Positions 37,195 to 47,186 are shown, numbered from the stretch's first letter. The stretch: 64,000 bases of DNA from Methanobrevibacter millerae (GCF_001477655.1 NZ_CP011266.1:1658001-1722000); one strand, 5' to 3'. The notes: a model not told the origin generated them from the sequence alone. Translations and numbers: made by a program.

Positions 37195-38715
37195 TTATCT
37201 TCGGCTAAATTGATTTTTACTATGGGTTTCAAAATATTCAGTTTTACTAACATCATAAGGACTATAATTGAATTTAATCAAATTCCACCTCCTAATTGGT
37301 ATACTGGACATTTTAAATAATTGGTTTTTATCATTAGGACCCACAAGAGCCCATTTACCAATAAAATTTCCTTCATCATCATATTGTGGAAAATATTTCT
37401 TAATTATCCATTTGATACCTTTATTAGGATGCAGTCTTTTGAGAAATTTGAATAATTTTATCCAAATATAATGGTCAATTTTGCTATATGTTTCTTTGGC
37501 TACTGAAGTTCTCCAAAAATAACCAATACCCTTAATTACAGGGTTTAACTTTTCGATAAGATAATCAACATTGTGCCCATGACACTTTTTGAATATATCC
37601 TTAATACGCTCTTTTGCTTTCTTAATACTTTCTTTTGAAGGTTTAATTAAGCATTTATAACGATTTTGTTTCTTATATAATCTACAATTGAAACCTAGAA
37701 AGTTAAATCCCTTATGGGTGTGTGTTATTCTGGTTTTGTCTTCTGCCAATTCCAGACCTCTTTCGTCTAGATATGGTTCCAATAGGTTTCTTACCTCTTC
37801 TATTTCTTCTTTTGTTTTAGAGAATATGACAAAATCATCAGCATACTTAACAACACGATAATTACCATTTGTTCGATAAGTTATACGCTTTTCACCGTTT
37901 TGATTATAATTCTCCTCTTTATAAGATATATTGAGGCATTCTTCAAGTCCCGTTAGTGCAATATTTGCTAATAAAGGCGACAGCAATCCACCTTGAGGAG
38001 TACCCTTCTCTGTTTCATTAAAAACATTGTTATCTAAATAACCTGCCTTTAATATTCTTTCTGCTACTCCTTTTAAGGGGAAACCTCTTAATTGTTTTAA
38101 GATAAAATCATGAGATAAATTATCAAAACAACCTTTAAAGTCACTTTCAAATACCCAACACCATTTATTGTGACTTATATTTTTGTGTATGCGTTCAATT
38201 GCATCGAATACACCTCTTTTTGGTCTGAAACCGTATGATATTGGTTCAAATCTTGCTTCCATTTGTGGCTCGAGAGTAATTCTAATTACTTCCTGATAAA
38301 TTCTATCAACAATATTAGGAATACTTAATGGTCTTTCTTTACCATTTTTCTTCGGGATATAAATTCTACGAGTAGGACTTGGATTATACTTATAAATATC
38401 CTTTTTAATTAGTCTGTCAACTAATTCTCCTTTTTCTTTGCTAGTTTTAGCAATGAACCCGTCAGGACCAGGAGTATTTCTTCCTTTATTAATTTCAGTA
38501 ACTCTACGAACAGCCAATAACAAAACTGCCTTACTATTTGCTAATAATCTTTGAATATTTCTCACTTTTCGTTTATCATTTTTAACCTCAGCTCCATATA
38601 TCCGCTTTTGCTGTTTATCTACATACCTTTCAATTCTATTCCAATTAATAGAATCCCAGTCGGTAGTGTCTGATGATACGGACACACAAATATTATTATT
38701 TGCGGAATTTCTCAA
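37195..38715 (-). CDS. ltrA: Group II intron reverse transcriptase/maturase of intron A, intact
   Basis: 506 aa from TTG 38715, chosen because AGGAGGGTGA at 38721-38730 lies 5 nt upstream and no ATG fits. RT core: GPDGFIAK, YIPKKNGKERPLSIPN, SYGFRPKRGVFDA, ESDFKGCFDNLSHD (metal site), GTPQGGLLSPLLANIAL, and KYADDFVIFS (catalytic YADD). The maturase domain X/GIIM follows (IKPSKESIKKAKERIKDIFK to IRRWNLIKFNYSPYD). No HNH endonuclease is present. It is the only intact RT in the stack and probably serves splicing and mobility of intron A and perhaps of the related intron C. Ends 10 nt before domain V. Confidence 0.92.
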   Translation of the reverse strand: MRNSANNNICVSVSSDTTDWDSINWNRIERYVDKQQKRIYGAEVKNDKRKVRNIQRLLANSKAVLLLAVRRVTEINKGRNTPGPDGFIAKTSKEKGELVDRLIKKDIYKYNPSPTRRIYIPKKNGKERPLSIPNIVDRIYQEVIRITLEPQMEARFEPISYGFRPKRGVFDAIERIHKNISHNKWCWVFESDFKGCFDNLSHDFILKQLRGFPLKGVAERILKAGYLDNNVFNETEKGTPQGGLLSPLLANIALTGLEECLNISYKEENYNQNGEKRITYRTNGNYRVVKYADDFVIFSKTKEEIEEVRNLLEPYLDERGLELAEDKTRITHTHKGFNFLGFNCRLYKKQNRYKCLIKPSKESIKKAKERIKDIFKKCHGHNVDYLIEKLNPVIKGIGYFWRTSVAKETYSKIDHYIWIKLFKFLKRLHPNKGIKWIIKKYFPQYDDEGNFIGKWALVGPNDKNQLFKMSSIPIRRWNLIKFNYSPYDVSKTEYFETHSKNQFSRR

Positions 38716-41700
38716 GTTAATCACCCTCCTTTTGATAATAATGCAAAAGAACATTAAAATTTTCGTCTACATTGAAGTTGTCTACCTTCCGAAAGTGGGC
38801 AGTGTTTCCACTCCATACCTAAAAGTTATTTTTTTTTAGGCTTTTACTGGTATCCGTCATGGTTTATATGCTCATTATTATTCCCATTGTCTTTCGACTA
38901 TTGACGGCATTATGCTTTCTTCGGAATCCTTTACCTGCTACACATATGTATATCATTCACAATCAACCTACCCCAGATTTTTTTTAGGGAGTGTATCAGG
39001 CTTACCATGTTGATCTGTTATCAGAAACGCCAAGAGGACGCTCCAACCTCTACACCGGCAAATATTATGGGTTGTGACTAGATAAATATTTTCCCAGTAT
39101 TTATCTCCTAATTTGCGATACAGTAATAGTTACAATAATATTGTAAACCTTGTACTCCACTTACTGTTGGACTTAACGATGCTTACAGTTGTTCACACGA
39201 TGTTGAGCGTTTCAAGGCTTCCCCTAGCCTGTAAATTTCAGAGTACTTGAAATTTACTTGGACATTCTATCATGCAACCTCGTAACCAATCACTTAGTTA
39301 AGAGTTTCAAGGGGGGAAATTCCATCACAACTAGAATTGAAATCTAAATATTATTAGTTTCACTATTAGAATGAGCAACAGACCCATCATGTCGCACGAG
39401 AAAGTAATCCTCCTTGAGGAGTTCCTTCAAGAGTATTATGAAATACACCATTATCAACATATCCAGCTTCCAAAAATCTTTTAACAAGATTATAATTAGG
39501 AAATCCTTTGATTTGTTTAAGTATGAAATCATGATTAAGTGTATCAAAGCAAGAGCGAAAATCTCCTTCGTACACCCAACACCATTTATTCCATTTGATA
39601 TTATAGTGTATTCTTCTCGCAGCATCGTGTGTACTTCTTTTGGGACGAAATCCATAACTTGTAGGTTCAAATTTCGCTTCCCATTCGGGTTCTAATGCCA
39701 TACGAATTATCTCCTGATAAATACGGTCTTTAATAGTGGGAATACCCAAAGACCTTAATTTACCGTTCTTTTTAGGAATGTATTTTCGATACGCAGGTTT
39801 AGGTTTATGTAATTTCATTTTCTCCTTTTTGAGCATGTCAAATAGTTTACCACGAGCACGGTCACTTGTAGCTTTAAAACCATCAATGCCAGGAGTTGAT
39901 TTTCCTTTATTTTCTTTAGTAACTCTATTAATTGCTTTTAACAAAGCGGAATTACTTCTCATCAATTGTCTTTGTAAATCACGGACTTTTTTCTTATCAT
40001 TATCTTTACTAGCACGATATATTCGTTTTTGTAAACTATCTACATGCCGATTGACTTTGTACCATTTAATACTTTTCCAATCGGTTGCATCTGGTTTCGC
40101 GGGCTCACAAATGTTATCATTTGGAGTTAATCTCATTATTGGTCACCATCCTTTAATAGTTTTATACAAATACGCATTATATACACGTTGCATACCATTC
40201 AAAAGTCAGCCAGGTTATCCCTGCCACCCACAATGGAGTGATATCCATTCACAGTTACATATCTTCATTTCTTCCTGCTACCTTTCGGTTAATAACGGCA
40301 TTTGCTTTCTTTGAAATCCTCTACCCCCTAAGGAATTAAACATCATTCACAATCCGTTTACCCGACCTTAATCGGGACCTCGTGGGGTTTACCAAGTTTA
40401 TCTCCAATCAGATACGAATAAGGGACGATTCGGACTATACACCGACAGACATATGAGTTGTGCAATATAAATATGACTTCAATATTTATTTCCAGTCTGC
40501 AAGACAATAGTAGTCATCCTAACTAATAGGAAAACATCGTATTCCACCTATTGTTCGAAGTTACGACGCTTACATCCGTTCACCATAAAGTTTAATCGTT
40601 CTTATCCTTCCCCTAGCCTTCAGAATTCGAATACTAAATTCTGATTAGACATACAATCATGCAACCTCCTAATCAATTACTCAATTAAGAGTTTCAAGGG
40701 GGGGAAATCCCAACACAACAGGGATTGAAAATCCATTTTAATGAATTTTCACTGCTTAAAATGAAGAAAGAGATACTTCTTGTCGCACAAAATCTCCTTC
40801 AAAGACCCAACACCATTTATTGCCTTTTATATTAAGGAAAATGCGTTCTATAGCATCATATACTCCTCTTTTGGCCTAAAGCCATAAGATGTAGGTTCAA
40901 ACCGTGCTTCCATTTGTGGTTCAAGGATAATTCTAATTATCTCTTGATAAATTCTGTCAGTAATTGAAGGAATACTTAACGGTCTCTTTTTGCCGTTTTT
41001 CTTCGGTATATAAATCCTACGTGTAGGACTAGGAATATAATTATAAATATTCTTCTTAGACAATCTATCTACTAATTCACCCTTTTCCTTGCTGGTTTTA
41101 GCAAGAAATCCATCAGGACCAGGTGTATTTCGCCCTTTATTAATTTCAGTAACTCTACGAACCGCTAATAACAAAACGGCCCTACTGTTTGTTAACATTC
41201 TTTGAATATTTCTTACTTTTCGTTTATCTTTATTAACCTCAGCTTCATATATCCGCTTTTGCTGTTTATCTACATACTTTTCGACACTATACCAATTAAT
41301 AGTGTCCCAGTCAGTAATGTCAGATGATACGGACACACAAATATTATTTGTGGTATTTCTCAAGTTAATCACCTTCCTTTGGATAATAATGCAAAAGAAC
41401 ATTTTCTTTCGTCTACATTGAAGTTGTTCACCTTTCGAAAGTAGGCAGTGTTTCCACTCCATACCTAACTTGCATTTATTAGGTTTTACAGGTATCCGTC
41501 ATGGTTTATATGCTCATTATTATTCCCATTGTCTTTCGACATCGACGGCATTTGCTTTCTTCGAAATCCTCTACCTGCTACACATATGTATCTCATTCAC
41601 AATCAACCTACCCCCTATTGGGGGGGGAGTGTATCAGGCTTACCATGTTGATCTGTCATCAGATACGCCAAGAGGACGCTCCAACCTTTACACCGGCAAA

Positions 41701-42039
41701 TATTATGGGTTGTGATTAGATAAATATAAAGACAGTATTTATCTCCTGAATTTGCAATACAGTAATAGTTAAAATGTAGATTTTAACAGTGTACTCCACT
41801 TACTGCTGCGAGTGACGATGCTTACAGTTGTTCACATAATGTTGAGCGTTTCAAGGCTTCCTCTAGCCCGTGGTTTTCAGAGTACTTGAATTCCACTTAG
41901 ACATTCTATCATGCAACCTCGTAACCAATCACTCGGTTAAGAGTTTCAAGGGAGGAAATCCCATCACAACTAGGATTGAAAACTATAAATTAATAGTATT
42001 TCACTGATTTAAATGAGCAACAGACCCATCATGTCGCAC

Positions 42040-42241
42040 GTCTTTCTCTCGCCCTCTGTTATTTGGAAGTTAATAACAAGATTAGGCTTTACCTATCATG
42101 CAATCCACCCCACTGTTGCCAGTGACGCAGTTTCAATGGAGAATAACACGCACAACAGTGTTATCAGTCAATAAAGACTGCACTAACATATATCTTAAGA
42201 ACTAAGACATATAACAAATTATTGATTCTATCTCGTCGCAC
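42040..42241 (-). mobile_element. Group II intron D, 5' fragment of domain I
   Basis: Begins GTGCGACGAGATAG (first base 42241). Contains CATTGAAACTG and GGATTGCATGATAGGTAAAG, matching the CTTGAAACTC and GGTTGCATGATAGAATG words at like positions in introns A-C. About 200 nt remain before intron C interrupts it; the rest is not found. It lies in the transposase remnant below. Confidence 0.75.
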
Positions 42242-42573
42242 TTTCTAAACGTGCTTTCACAAGGTTCGATGCCTCTTGTGAAAATTCTTAAAAATAAATT
42301 GGACTTGCATGCCATAACAATATCGGCATATTTATAGTCTTTTTGTTTAAAACAATACAATACTATGCCTAATAGTAATAATCTTGGATAATGTCTGTTT
42401 CCATTATCTTTGAAGTCTTATTCTAGTTCTTTTACAATATCCATTACTCCTGGTGAGAATATCAAATCCAGAATAATGTAAATTAATCGAACATCATTTC
42501 GATTTTCCTTTCATAAATCTTGATAAATTGTATTTTTATCAAATCCATCAATCTCTTTGGCTTTACTAACCAT
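42242..42573 (-). pseudogene. Transposase N-terminal fragment (DUF772-like), interrupted by intron D
   Basis: ATG 42573 after GGTG. Reads MVSKAKEIDGFDKNTIYQDL, stop, KENRNDVRLIYIILDLIFSP, GVMDIVKELE, stop, DFKDNGNRHYPRLLLLGIVL then YADIVMACKSNLFLRIFTRG and ESTFRK. The pattern YPRLLLL..LY....Y.DI..AC..NLFLR.FTRG...STF is that of IS4/IS1182-type transposase N-termini. Two stop codons (TGA at 42521-42523; TAA near 42425) show decay independent of the intron. Confidence 0.7.
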
Positions 42574-43189
42574 AAATTTACACCTAATTATTTTATTTAA
42601 GGATATTGCTTAAAATTAACTAATAATAACTAAAATAACCTTAAATAAACTTTTACTAACTAAAAGTTATTAAAAGATTTTTTAAAGAAATCTCCACTAA
42701 TAATCTAAATCAATCATGGAAAACTTATTGATAGTAAAATAACGATTAAAGTATATTAAAGTTATTAAAAGTTAATTTAACAATATTATAATTAATAATA
42801 TGTAAATTGAAGTATAAAAATATATGTATTTGTGGAATTCAATATTTTATTGAGTGTCAAATTGAGATTTCCCTGGTTTTTATGCAAATAAAATTGACTC
42901 ATCAAATAGGAGGTGGTGAGTTGAGAAAAAGTTAATCTCTAAAAAAGTTTTTGATTAAACTAAGACTTAAATTTGTCATTGATTTTCATTATTATTTGTC
43001 TTAATTATCTTTGTTCTAAAAATTGGAGTCTATATAGTTTTAGATTATGTTGGGAATGGTTGTTATTGAGTATTTTTTCTGATTTTTTGGTGATTTTTGT
43101 ATAAAAAAATAATGCTTTAACAGTTTAAATTTCAATAAAACTTAATCAATATGCTTAGAATAAAAAATTAAGATCAATCATTCAGATTA
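42574..43189. other. Intergenic; no gene
   Basis: AT-rich. Contains a conspicuous AGGAGGTGGTGAGTTG site near 42910 that resembles a ribosome binding site plus TTG start but leads to a 12-codon frame only (LRKKLISKKVFD). Otherwise nothing. Confidence 0.4.
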
Positions 43190-43250
43190 AGCAATATTGA
43201 TTTTCCTCTCACTGATTTAAATAGAGTAAAGAGACAGTTAACTGTCGCAC
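43190..43250 (-). mobile_element. Group II intron E, 5' end fragment
   Basis: GTGCGACAGTTAACTG starting at 43250, then ACTCTATTTAAATCAGTGAG, comparable with the ..TCATTTTAAGCAGTGAAA.. of intron B and ..AATAGTGAAAC.. of A. Similarity fades by about 43190; the rest is missing. It interrupts the small membrane-protein gene at 43251-43385. Confidence 0.65.
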
Positions 43251-43385
43251 AACCCCTAGCTCGTCGCATGTAACCGAAATAGTTATGTCCACTTTCAGTG
43301 CAAATGGATTTAAAATCACAATCCCTGCTGCAAGGATTGCAATAATGATTATAAGTAAAATCATGATTATTTTATTGTGATTCAT
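43251..43385 (-). pseudogene. N-terminal 45 codons of a membrane-anchored or secreted protein, cut by intron E
   Basis: ATG 43385 begins MNHNKIIMILLIIIIAILAA, GIVILNPFALKVDITISVTC, DELGV, then intron E. One N-terminal transmembrane or signal helix followed by a beta-type segment. No continuation is seen downstream, so the gene is probably dead unless the rest lies elsewhere. Confidence 0.6.
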
Positions 43386-43391
43386 AATTTA

Positions 43392-44444
43392 TTAACTATT
43401 TTTATTATTATTGAATTTACGATAAATATTCTTTATTAAGATGTTATTATAAAATAAAGAATATAAATTACTGATAAATATAGCTTTTTTGAAATCTTTC
43501 TTTAAAATTAAATTATTTAAAATAGATATTTCTTTTCTTGGAATTTGAATATCCAAATCTTTTTCAAAATCATAAATCTTTAAAATCGCTTCTTTTTTCT
43601 CTTTTTTATCTAAATTAGAAAAAATTAAAAGTAAACTACCAATATTTTCCGCTAAAAAAACATTAATTGATAAATTTACATTATCTAATAATTCATATGT
43701 ATATTCCATACCTTTTAAAAAATTATTAAATTTTTCCAAATCATGACCATGAATGGCTGTTTTTTTATCTTCAAAAGTATTGTAAATATATAAATAATTT
43801 TTAGGTAAAATAGAAACTTTTTTAGAATTAATTAAACATTTAAAATAAAAATATGTATCTTCACACAAAGAATCATCAGGAAATGAAATATTATTATTTA
43901 TAATTAAATTTTTTTTGAAAATTTTGCCCCATGGTGCTACTAAATGATTATATGATAGTTTATCGAATTTTTCTTGACTTTCCAAAGGATTGAATGAAAT
44001 TAACTGTTCATTGGTTGGAAATAAATTTGCTTTAACCATATCCCCATCAAGGTTAATGTAATGGCTAGATATTACAAAATCTGAATTTTCTTCTTTTATT
44101 GTGTCATATAATATTTCAAATGCGTTTTTTTGATAAGTATCATCAGAATCAAGGAATATAATATAATCCGAAGTTGCATAATCAATACCCAATGATCTAG
44201 GTTTACCCGGAAGGCCAGAATTTTGCTTTAATTCTATTAATTTAATATTATCATATTTTTCCACATATTGATTAATAATCTCTTTTGATAAATCTGTTGA
44301 CGCATCATCGACCAATATCAGTTCAATATAATCAAAACCAAAAGTTTGATTAATTATCGAATCAATTGCAAATGAAATATCATTTTCAGCATTATAAACA
44401 GGAATTATTACAGAAATTTTATAGTTAATGATTATACACCACAC
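43392..44444 (-). CDS. Family 2 glycosyltransferase, about 345-350 aa
   Basis: KISVIIPVYNAENDISFAID, ELILVDDASTDLSKEI and SDYIIFLDSDDTYQ (DXD) define the GT-A catalytic domain; APWGKIFKKNLI and DDSLCEDTYFYFKCL are typical of this GT2 subgroup. The start is odd: GTG at 44444 is the only standard in-frame start, but the only GGTG lies after it and points to a non-standard ATC/ATT codon. An ATG may have been lost. Same orientation as the GT2 at 33501; likely surface glycan synthesis. Confidence 0.82.
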   Translation of the reverse strand: MWCIIINYKISVIIPVYNAENDISFAIDSIINQTFGFDYIELILVDDASTDLSKEIINQYVEKYDNIKLIELKQNSGLPGKPRSLGIDYATSDYIIFLDSDDTYQKNAFEILYDTIKEENSDFVISSHYINLDGDMVKANLFPTNEQLISFNPLESQEKFDKLSYNHLVAPWGKIFKKNLIINNNISFPDDSLCEDTYFYFKCLINSKKVSILPKNYLYIYNTFEDKKTAIHGHDLEKFNNFLKGMEYTYELLDNVNLSINVFLAENIGSLLLIFSNLDKKEKKEAILKIYDFEKDLDIQIPRKEISILNNLILKKDFKKAIFISNLYSLFYNNILIKNIYRKFNNNKNS

Positions 44445-44660
44445 TAATAACTTTAATTATAATTAATATTTGACAAATAATAAATTAGTTTGTCTGTTAA
44501 TGAATAAATTTGTTTCGATGCAATACGGCAAGAAAAAAATAATTTGAAAATTCTCGCAAAACATCAACTCTGCACAGTTCATTAAATACAAAACTTGATG
44601 ATAAAAAATCTTTAAATTTTTTATTATTTTATGTTGATTAATGGTTTTTTATATTGGTAT

Positions 44661-46036
44661 TATAGTTCACGACACTAAAAATTATAAAAATTCATAGGAA
44701 CTTCCAGAGCCAATTTTTCCAATAACTTTCATTATTAATTACTTGTTTAAATTCATTTTCAAAGATAAATTTTAGTTGTTCCATGCAGGTTATAAATTTT
44801 CTTGAAATTTTAGCTTTTATTGTTCTCCAAACTTGTTCTATTGGATTATATTTTGGAGAATATGGTGGTAAATGGATTAAATCCATGTTTAAAATGTTGC
44901 ATAATTCTCTGAAAACAGTAGCATGATGGACACTATAATTATCTAAGATTACTGCTATTAGTATTTCCATTATTAACTGGTGTTGTAAGTTTTTATCCAT
45001 AAAATATGATAATAACATTGCTTTTTGAAGATTTTCGAGTACCTGGTCGGATTTAGTTTTGAAATTTAAAGGATTTTTTACAAGTCTTTCGAAAAATTTC
45101 TTGAAAGTATTACTTTTCTCAGATAATATTTCTAACGCTAATAATAGTTTTTCATAGTTTTTTTTCATCATTAACCGTATTTAAAATATTTTTTTAACTC
45201 TAAATTTTTATTATTCATTATTTTTCCTAATTTAGATTTTAATTCTTCATTTTCAATATTTTGAATAGTGATGGTTATCATAAATTTCATCATTTCAAAG
45301 GTTTTTGTATTATCTAAGAATGATACGAAAGATTTTCCATTTATTGCTTGTACACCTAGTGCATTTAAGGATAATCTTGTTGTTGGTTGTATTTTAATGT
45401 TTTTAGTGCCTTTTTTATTATAACATCTTTGACTGTTATCTTGATTTTGACAATATGTTTGATCTAAAAACACGACAGTGAAATTTTCTAAATCTAAATG
45501 TCGGGTGTTTTTTTTAACTGTTCTTCAGCATCTTTTGGCATTTTAGCATATATTTTATAAGGTTTAGTGTAAGTATAGTCCAATTTCTTCATTATGCGCT
45601 CAATACTTCTTAAACTATATTTAACGCCAAATAATGTTTCAATTATATGTTTTACTTCTTTTGCAGTTTTTAAATTATTTTCTTGAATCGCTTTGTCTAA
45701 AATTAAAAATTGTTCTTCTGTTAGTTTAGATTGACCTTTAGAACCTTTTTTTCTTTTTAATGCTTCCATACCACCATTATTCCATTGTTTAATCCAATTA
45801 TATGCAGTTCCTTGACTAATCCCATGTTTATTAATAATGTCATTTATTGGTTCATCATGCAAAACATCCAAAATTACATATAATTTATTTAAAACTCGTG
45901 TATCATTCTCTAACTTTTTAATTTCCGTTTGAATCTCGGAAATAATCCCAGGATATTCTTCAATTAATGTTTGATTAGACATGATTATAATATTTATAAC
46001 CAATAGTATTTATAATTTTCAGTGTCGACTACTATA
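44661..46036 (-). mobile_element. IS630-family element, copy c
   Basis: Ends TATAGTTCACGACACTAAAA and the complement of TATAGTAGTCGACACTGAAA, with TA at both tips. 1,376 bp, decayed transposase. A third sequence type among the four IS630 elements here. Confidence 0.82.
44692..45982 (-). pseudogene. IS630-family transposase, copy c, broken
   Basis: First frame from ATG 45982 (MSNQTLIEEYPG) to 45494, with HTH (HGISQGTAYNWIKQWNNGGM) and ending EEQLKK over an 8-A run. The catalytic frame is -1: HLDLENFTVVFLDQTYCQNQ (Asp 1) to 45171. A second break there precedes VILDNYSVHHA (Asp 2) and PPYSPKYNPIEQVWR (Glu). The A_AAA_AAA run fits programmed -1 frameshifting for the first join; the second break is a mutation. 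Confidence 0.8.
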
Positions 46037-46160
46037 CTTTTTGATAGAAATTTGAATTTTTCAAAACACACATGACAAAACCCTAAAAAAGTAAATTTTA
46101 TTTTAAATAAAATATAATATTAAAATATAGAATTTTATAAAAATAATGAAGGAAAAAACA

Positions 46161-47186
46161 ATGGAGTATAAAATAACAATTATCATACCAATTTATAATT
46201 CTGAAAAATACTTAAAATATACTATTGATAGTGTCATTAAACAGAGCATAGGATTTGAAAATATTGAATTAATATTAGTTGATGATAATTCCAATGATAA
46301 ATCTAAAGAAATTATTTTAAATTATTCAAAAAAATATGATAACATTAAACCTATTTTACTAGAAAATAATTCTGGTGCTGCAAGCATTCCCAGAAATATT
46401 GGAATTAAGCAATCAACTGCACCATACATAATATTCTTAGATAGTGATGATAGTCTTTATAATGATTATTGTGAAGTATTATACGCTGCAATAACAAAAA
46501 ACAATGCAGATATTGTAAAATGCAAACACACAAGTAAAATTAATAATGAACTGTTAATTTCAAAAGACATTCATTCAATAAATAATGAGGAAAAAAAGTT
46601 AACATCAATTGAGAAAATGTTTTTGTACCATACTGTATGGGCTAATATATATAGCAGCTCTTTTCTTAAAAAAAACAATATAAAATTTTTAGAAATGTTA
46701 TTTGAAGATGTTGTTTTTTCTGTTTATTGTTTAATAAAAACAAAAAAAGAGGTTATTGAATTACCCAATTATCCGGGATATATTTATCATATAGAAAACG
46801 AAGACTCAATCACCCATAATGTTTCGATTAATACTTTGAATCAATTTTTAAAATGTGTATCTTTAATTTATGACTTATTAGATAAAAATTGCAGTTATAA
46901 TACCAAACAAGAATTAATGAATGAACTAATTAATATGGTCTTTTTCATATTAGCAAAGTTAGAAAATCCGAAAGAAGGATTGGAAATACTTCATGACTTT
47001 GAAAAAAATTTAACTATTCAGTTAACTCCAATTTCAAAACCCTTAAATATTTTAAATAAAAAAATTATTAATAAACAATTTAATCAAGCATTAATATTAT
47101 TAAAAATAATTGGAATATTATATAACAATAAAAAAATTAGAACATTATTCCTTATAAAATATAGTAATTTAAAAAGAATTGATTAA
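46161..47186 (+). CDS. Family 2 glycosyltransferase, about 341 aa
   Basis: KITIIIPIYNSEKYLKYTID, ELILVDDNSNDKSKEI and APYIIFLDSDDSLYND (DXD), then a helical acceptor part (HTVWANIYSSSFLKKNNIKF). ATG 46161 is preferred because AAGGA lies 8 nt upstream; ATG 46146 is in frame too. Separated from its nearest GT2 paralogue (43392) by the IS630 element, on the opposite strand. Probably surface-glycan synthesis; donor unknown. Confidence 0.86.
   Translation: MEYKITIIIPIYNSEKYLKYTIDSVIKQSIGFENIELILVDDNSNDKSKEIILNYSKKYDNIKPILLENNSGAASIPRNIGIKQSTAPYIIFLDSDDSLYNDYCEVLYAAITKNNADIVKCKHTSKINNELLISKDIHSINNEEKKLTSIEKMFLYHTVWANIYSSSFLKKNNIKFLEMLFEDVVFSVYCLIKTKKEVIELPNYPGYIYHIENEDSITHNVSINTLNQFLKCVSLIYDLLDKNCSYNTKQELMNELINMVFFILAKLENPKEGLEILHDFEKNLTIQLTPISKPLNILNKKIINKQFNQALILLKIIGILYNNKKIRTLFLIKYSNLKRID

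Larger units (their letters stand above)
37110..39397 (-). mobile_element. Group II intron A, complete, inserted in the RT gene of intron B
   Basis: Minus strand: 5' end GTGCGACATGATGGG (first base at 39397), domain V at 37151-37184, domain VI, 3' end ..TTATCAGAC (last base 37110). Removing exactly this segment joins TTACTTTCTC to CATTACTTGC and restores GGLLSPLLANIA, the conserved RT motif, in frame. That fixes both splice sites. It encodes its own intact RT (37195-38715). Intron C at 42039 has the same 5' end, so A and C are close relatives. Confidence 0.9.
36341..40136 (-). pseudogene. ltrA: RT/maturase of intron B, interrupted by intron A and frameshifted
   Basis: 5' part 40136 to 39398 (ATG 40136 after GGTGA) encodes residues up to EGTPQGGLLS, including EGDFRSCFDTLNHDFILKQ. 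After intron A it resumes at 37109 with PLLANIALHGMEEILDIS, YADDFLIFAQ and the maturase start, then ends at a TGA near 36754. The rest (MKIDDICKSCYGNN to DRRYSYFTG, ending at 36341) is in the -1 frame. So splicing of A would repair the RT core, but one more frameshift truncates the maturase domain, unless it is bypassed. Confidence 0.82.
36256..40788 (-). mobile_element. Group II intron B, containing intron A, inserted in the RT gene of intron C
   Basis: 5' end GTGCGACAAGAAG (first base 40788), domain V at 36297-36330, 3' end ..CTTATCCGAC (last base 36256). Removing it joins GAAGGAGATTTT to AAGTCATGTTTTGA, giving EGDFKSCFDTLNH in the RT of intron C, which is the RT metal-binding motif. Length without A is about 2.25 kb. 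Its 5' region differs from A and C, so it is a distinct intron lineage. Confidence 0.88.
36037..41363 (-). pseudogene. ltrA: RT of intron C, interrupted by intron B, frameshifted and truncated by an IS
   Basis: TTG start at 41363 after AAGGAAGGTGA, as in intron A. Reads closely like the RT of A (GRNTPGPDGF, YIPKKNGKKRPLSIPS). A one-base loss in an A run near 40870 shifts GFRPKRG.. to a stop (GFRPKEEYMML). The restored frame continues to NKWCWVFEGDF, where B is inserted, then KSCFDTLNH to GTPQGGIISPLLANIALHG and ALNIKYK at 36046. The final TAG is supplied by the end of the IS. Not functional. Confidence 0.85.
36037..42039 (-). mobile_element. Group II intron C, 3' half lost, contains introns B and A
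   Basis: 5' end GTGCGACATGATGGG (first base 42039), nearly the same as intron A through domain I (compare 41400-42000 with 38760-39390). Its RT gene runs 41363 to 40789, then resumes after B at 36255. At 36037 it meets the IS at 34782-36036; no domain V or RT tail follows on the far side, so the 3' half is deleted. It interrupts intron D after ..GAGAGAAAGAC. Confidence 0.85.

Noticed and set aside
42900-42960. AGGAGGTGGTGAGTTG as start of a gene
   Set aside because: Good initiation signal, but the frame closes after 12 codons.
43251-43275. ATGCGACGAGC read as a further group II intron 5' end
   Set aside because: It is in frame with the small membrane-protein ORF (VTCDELGV), does not begin with G, and no intron sequence follows.
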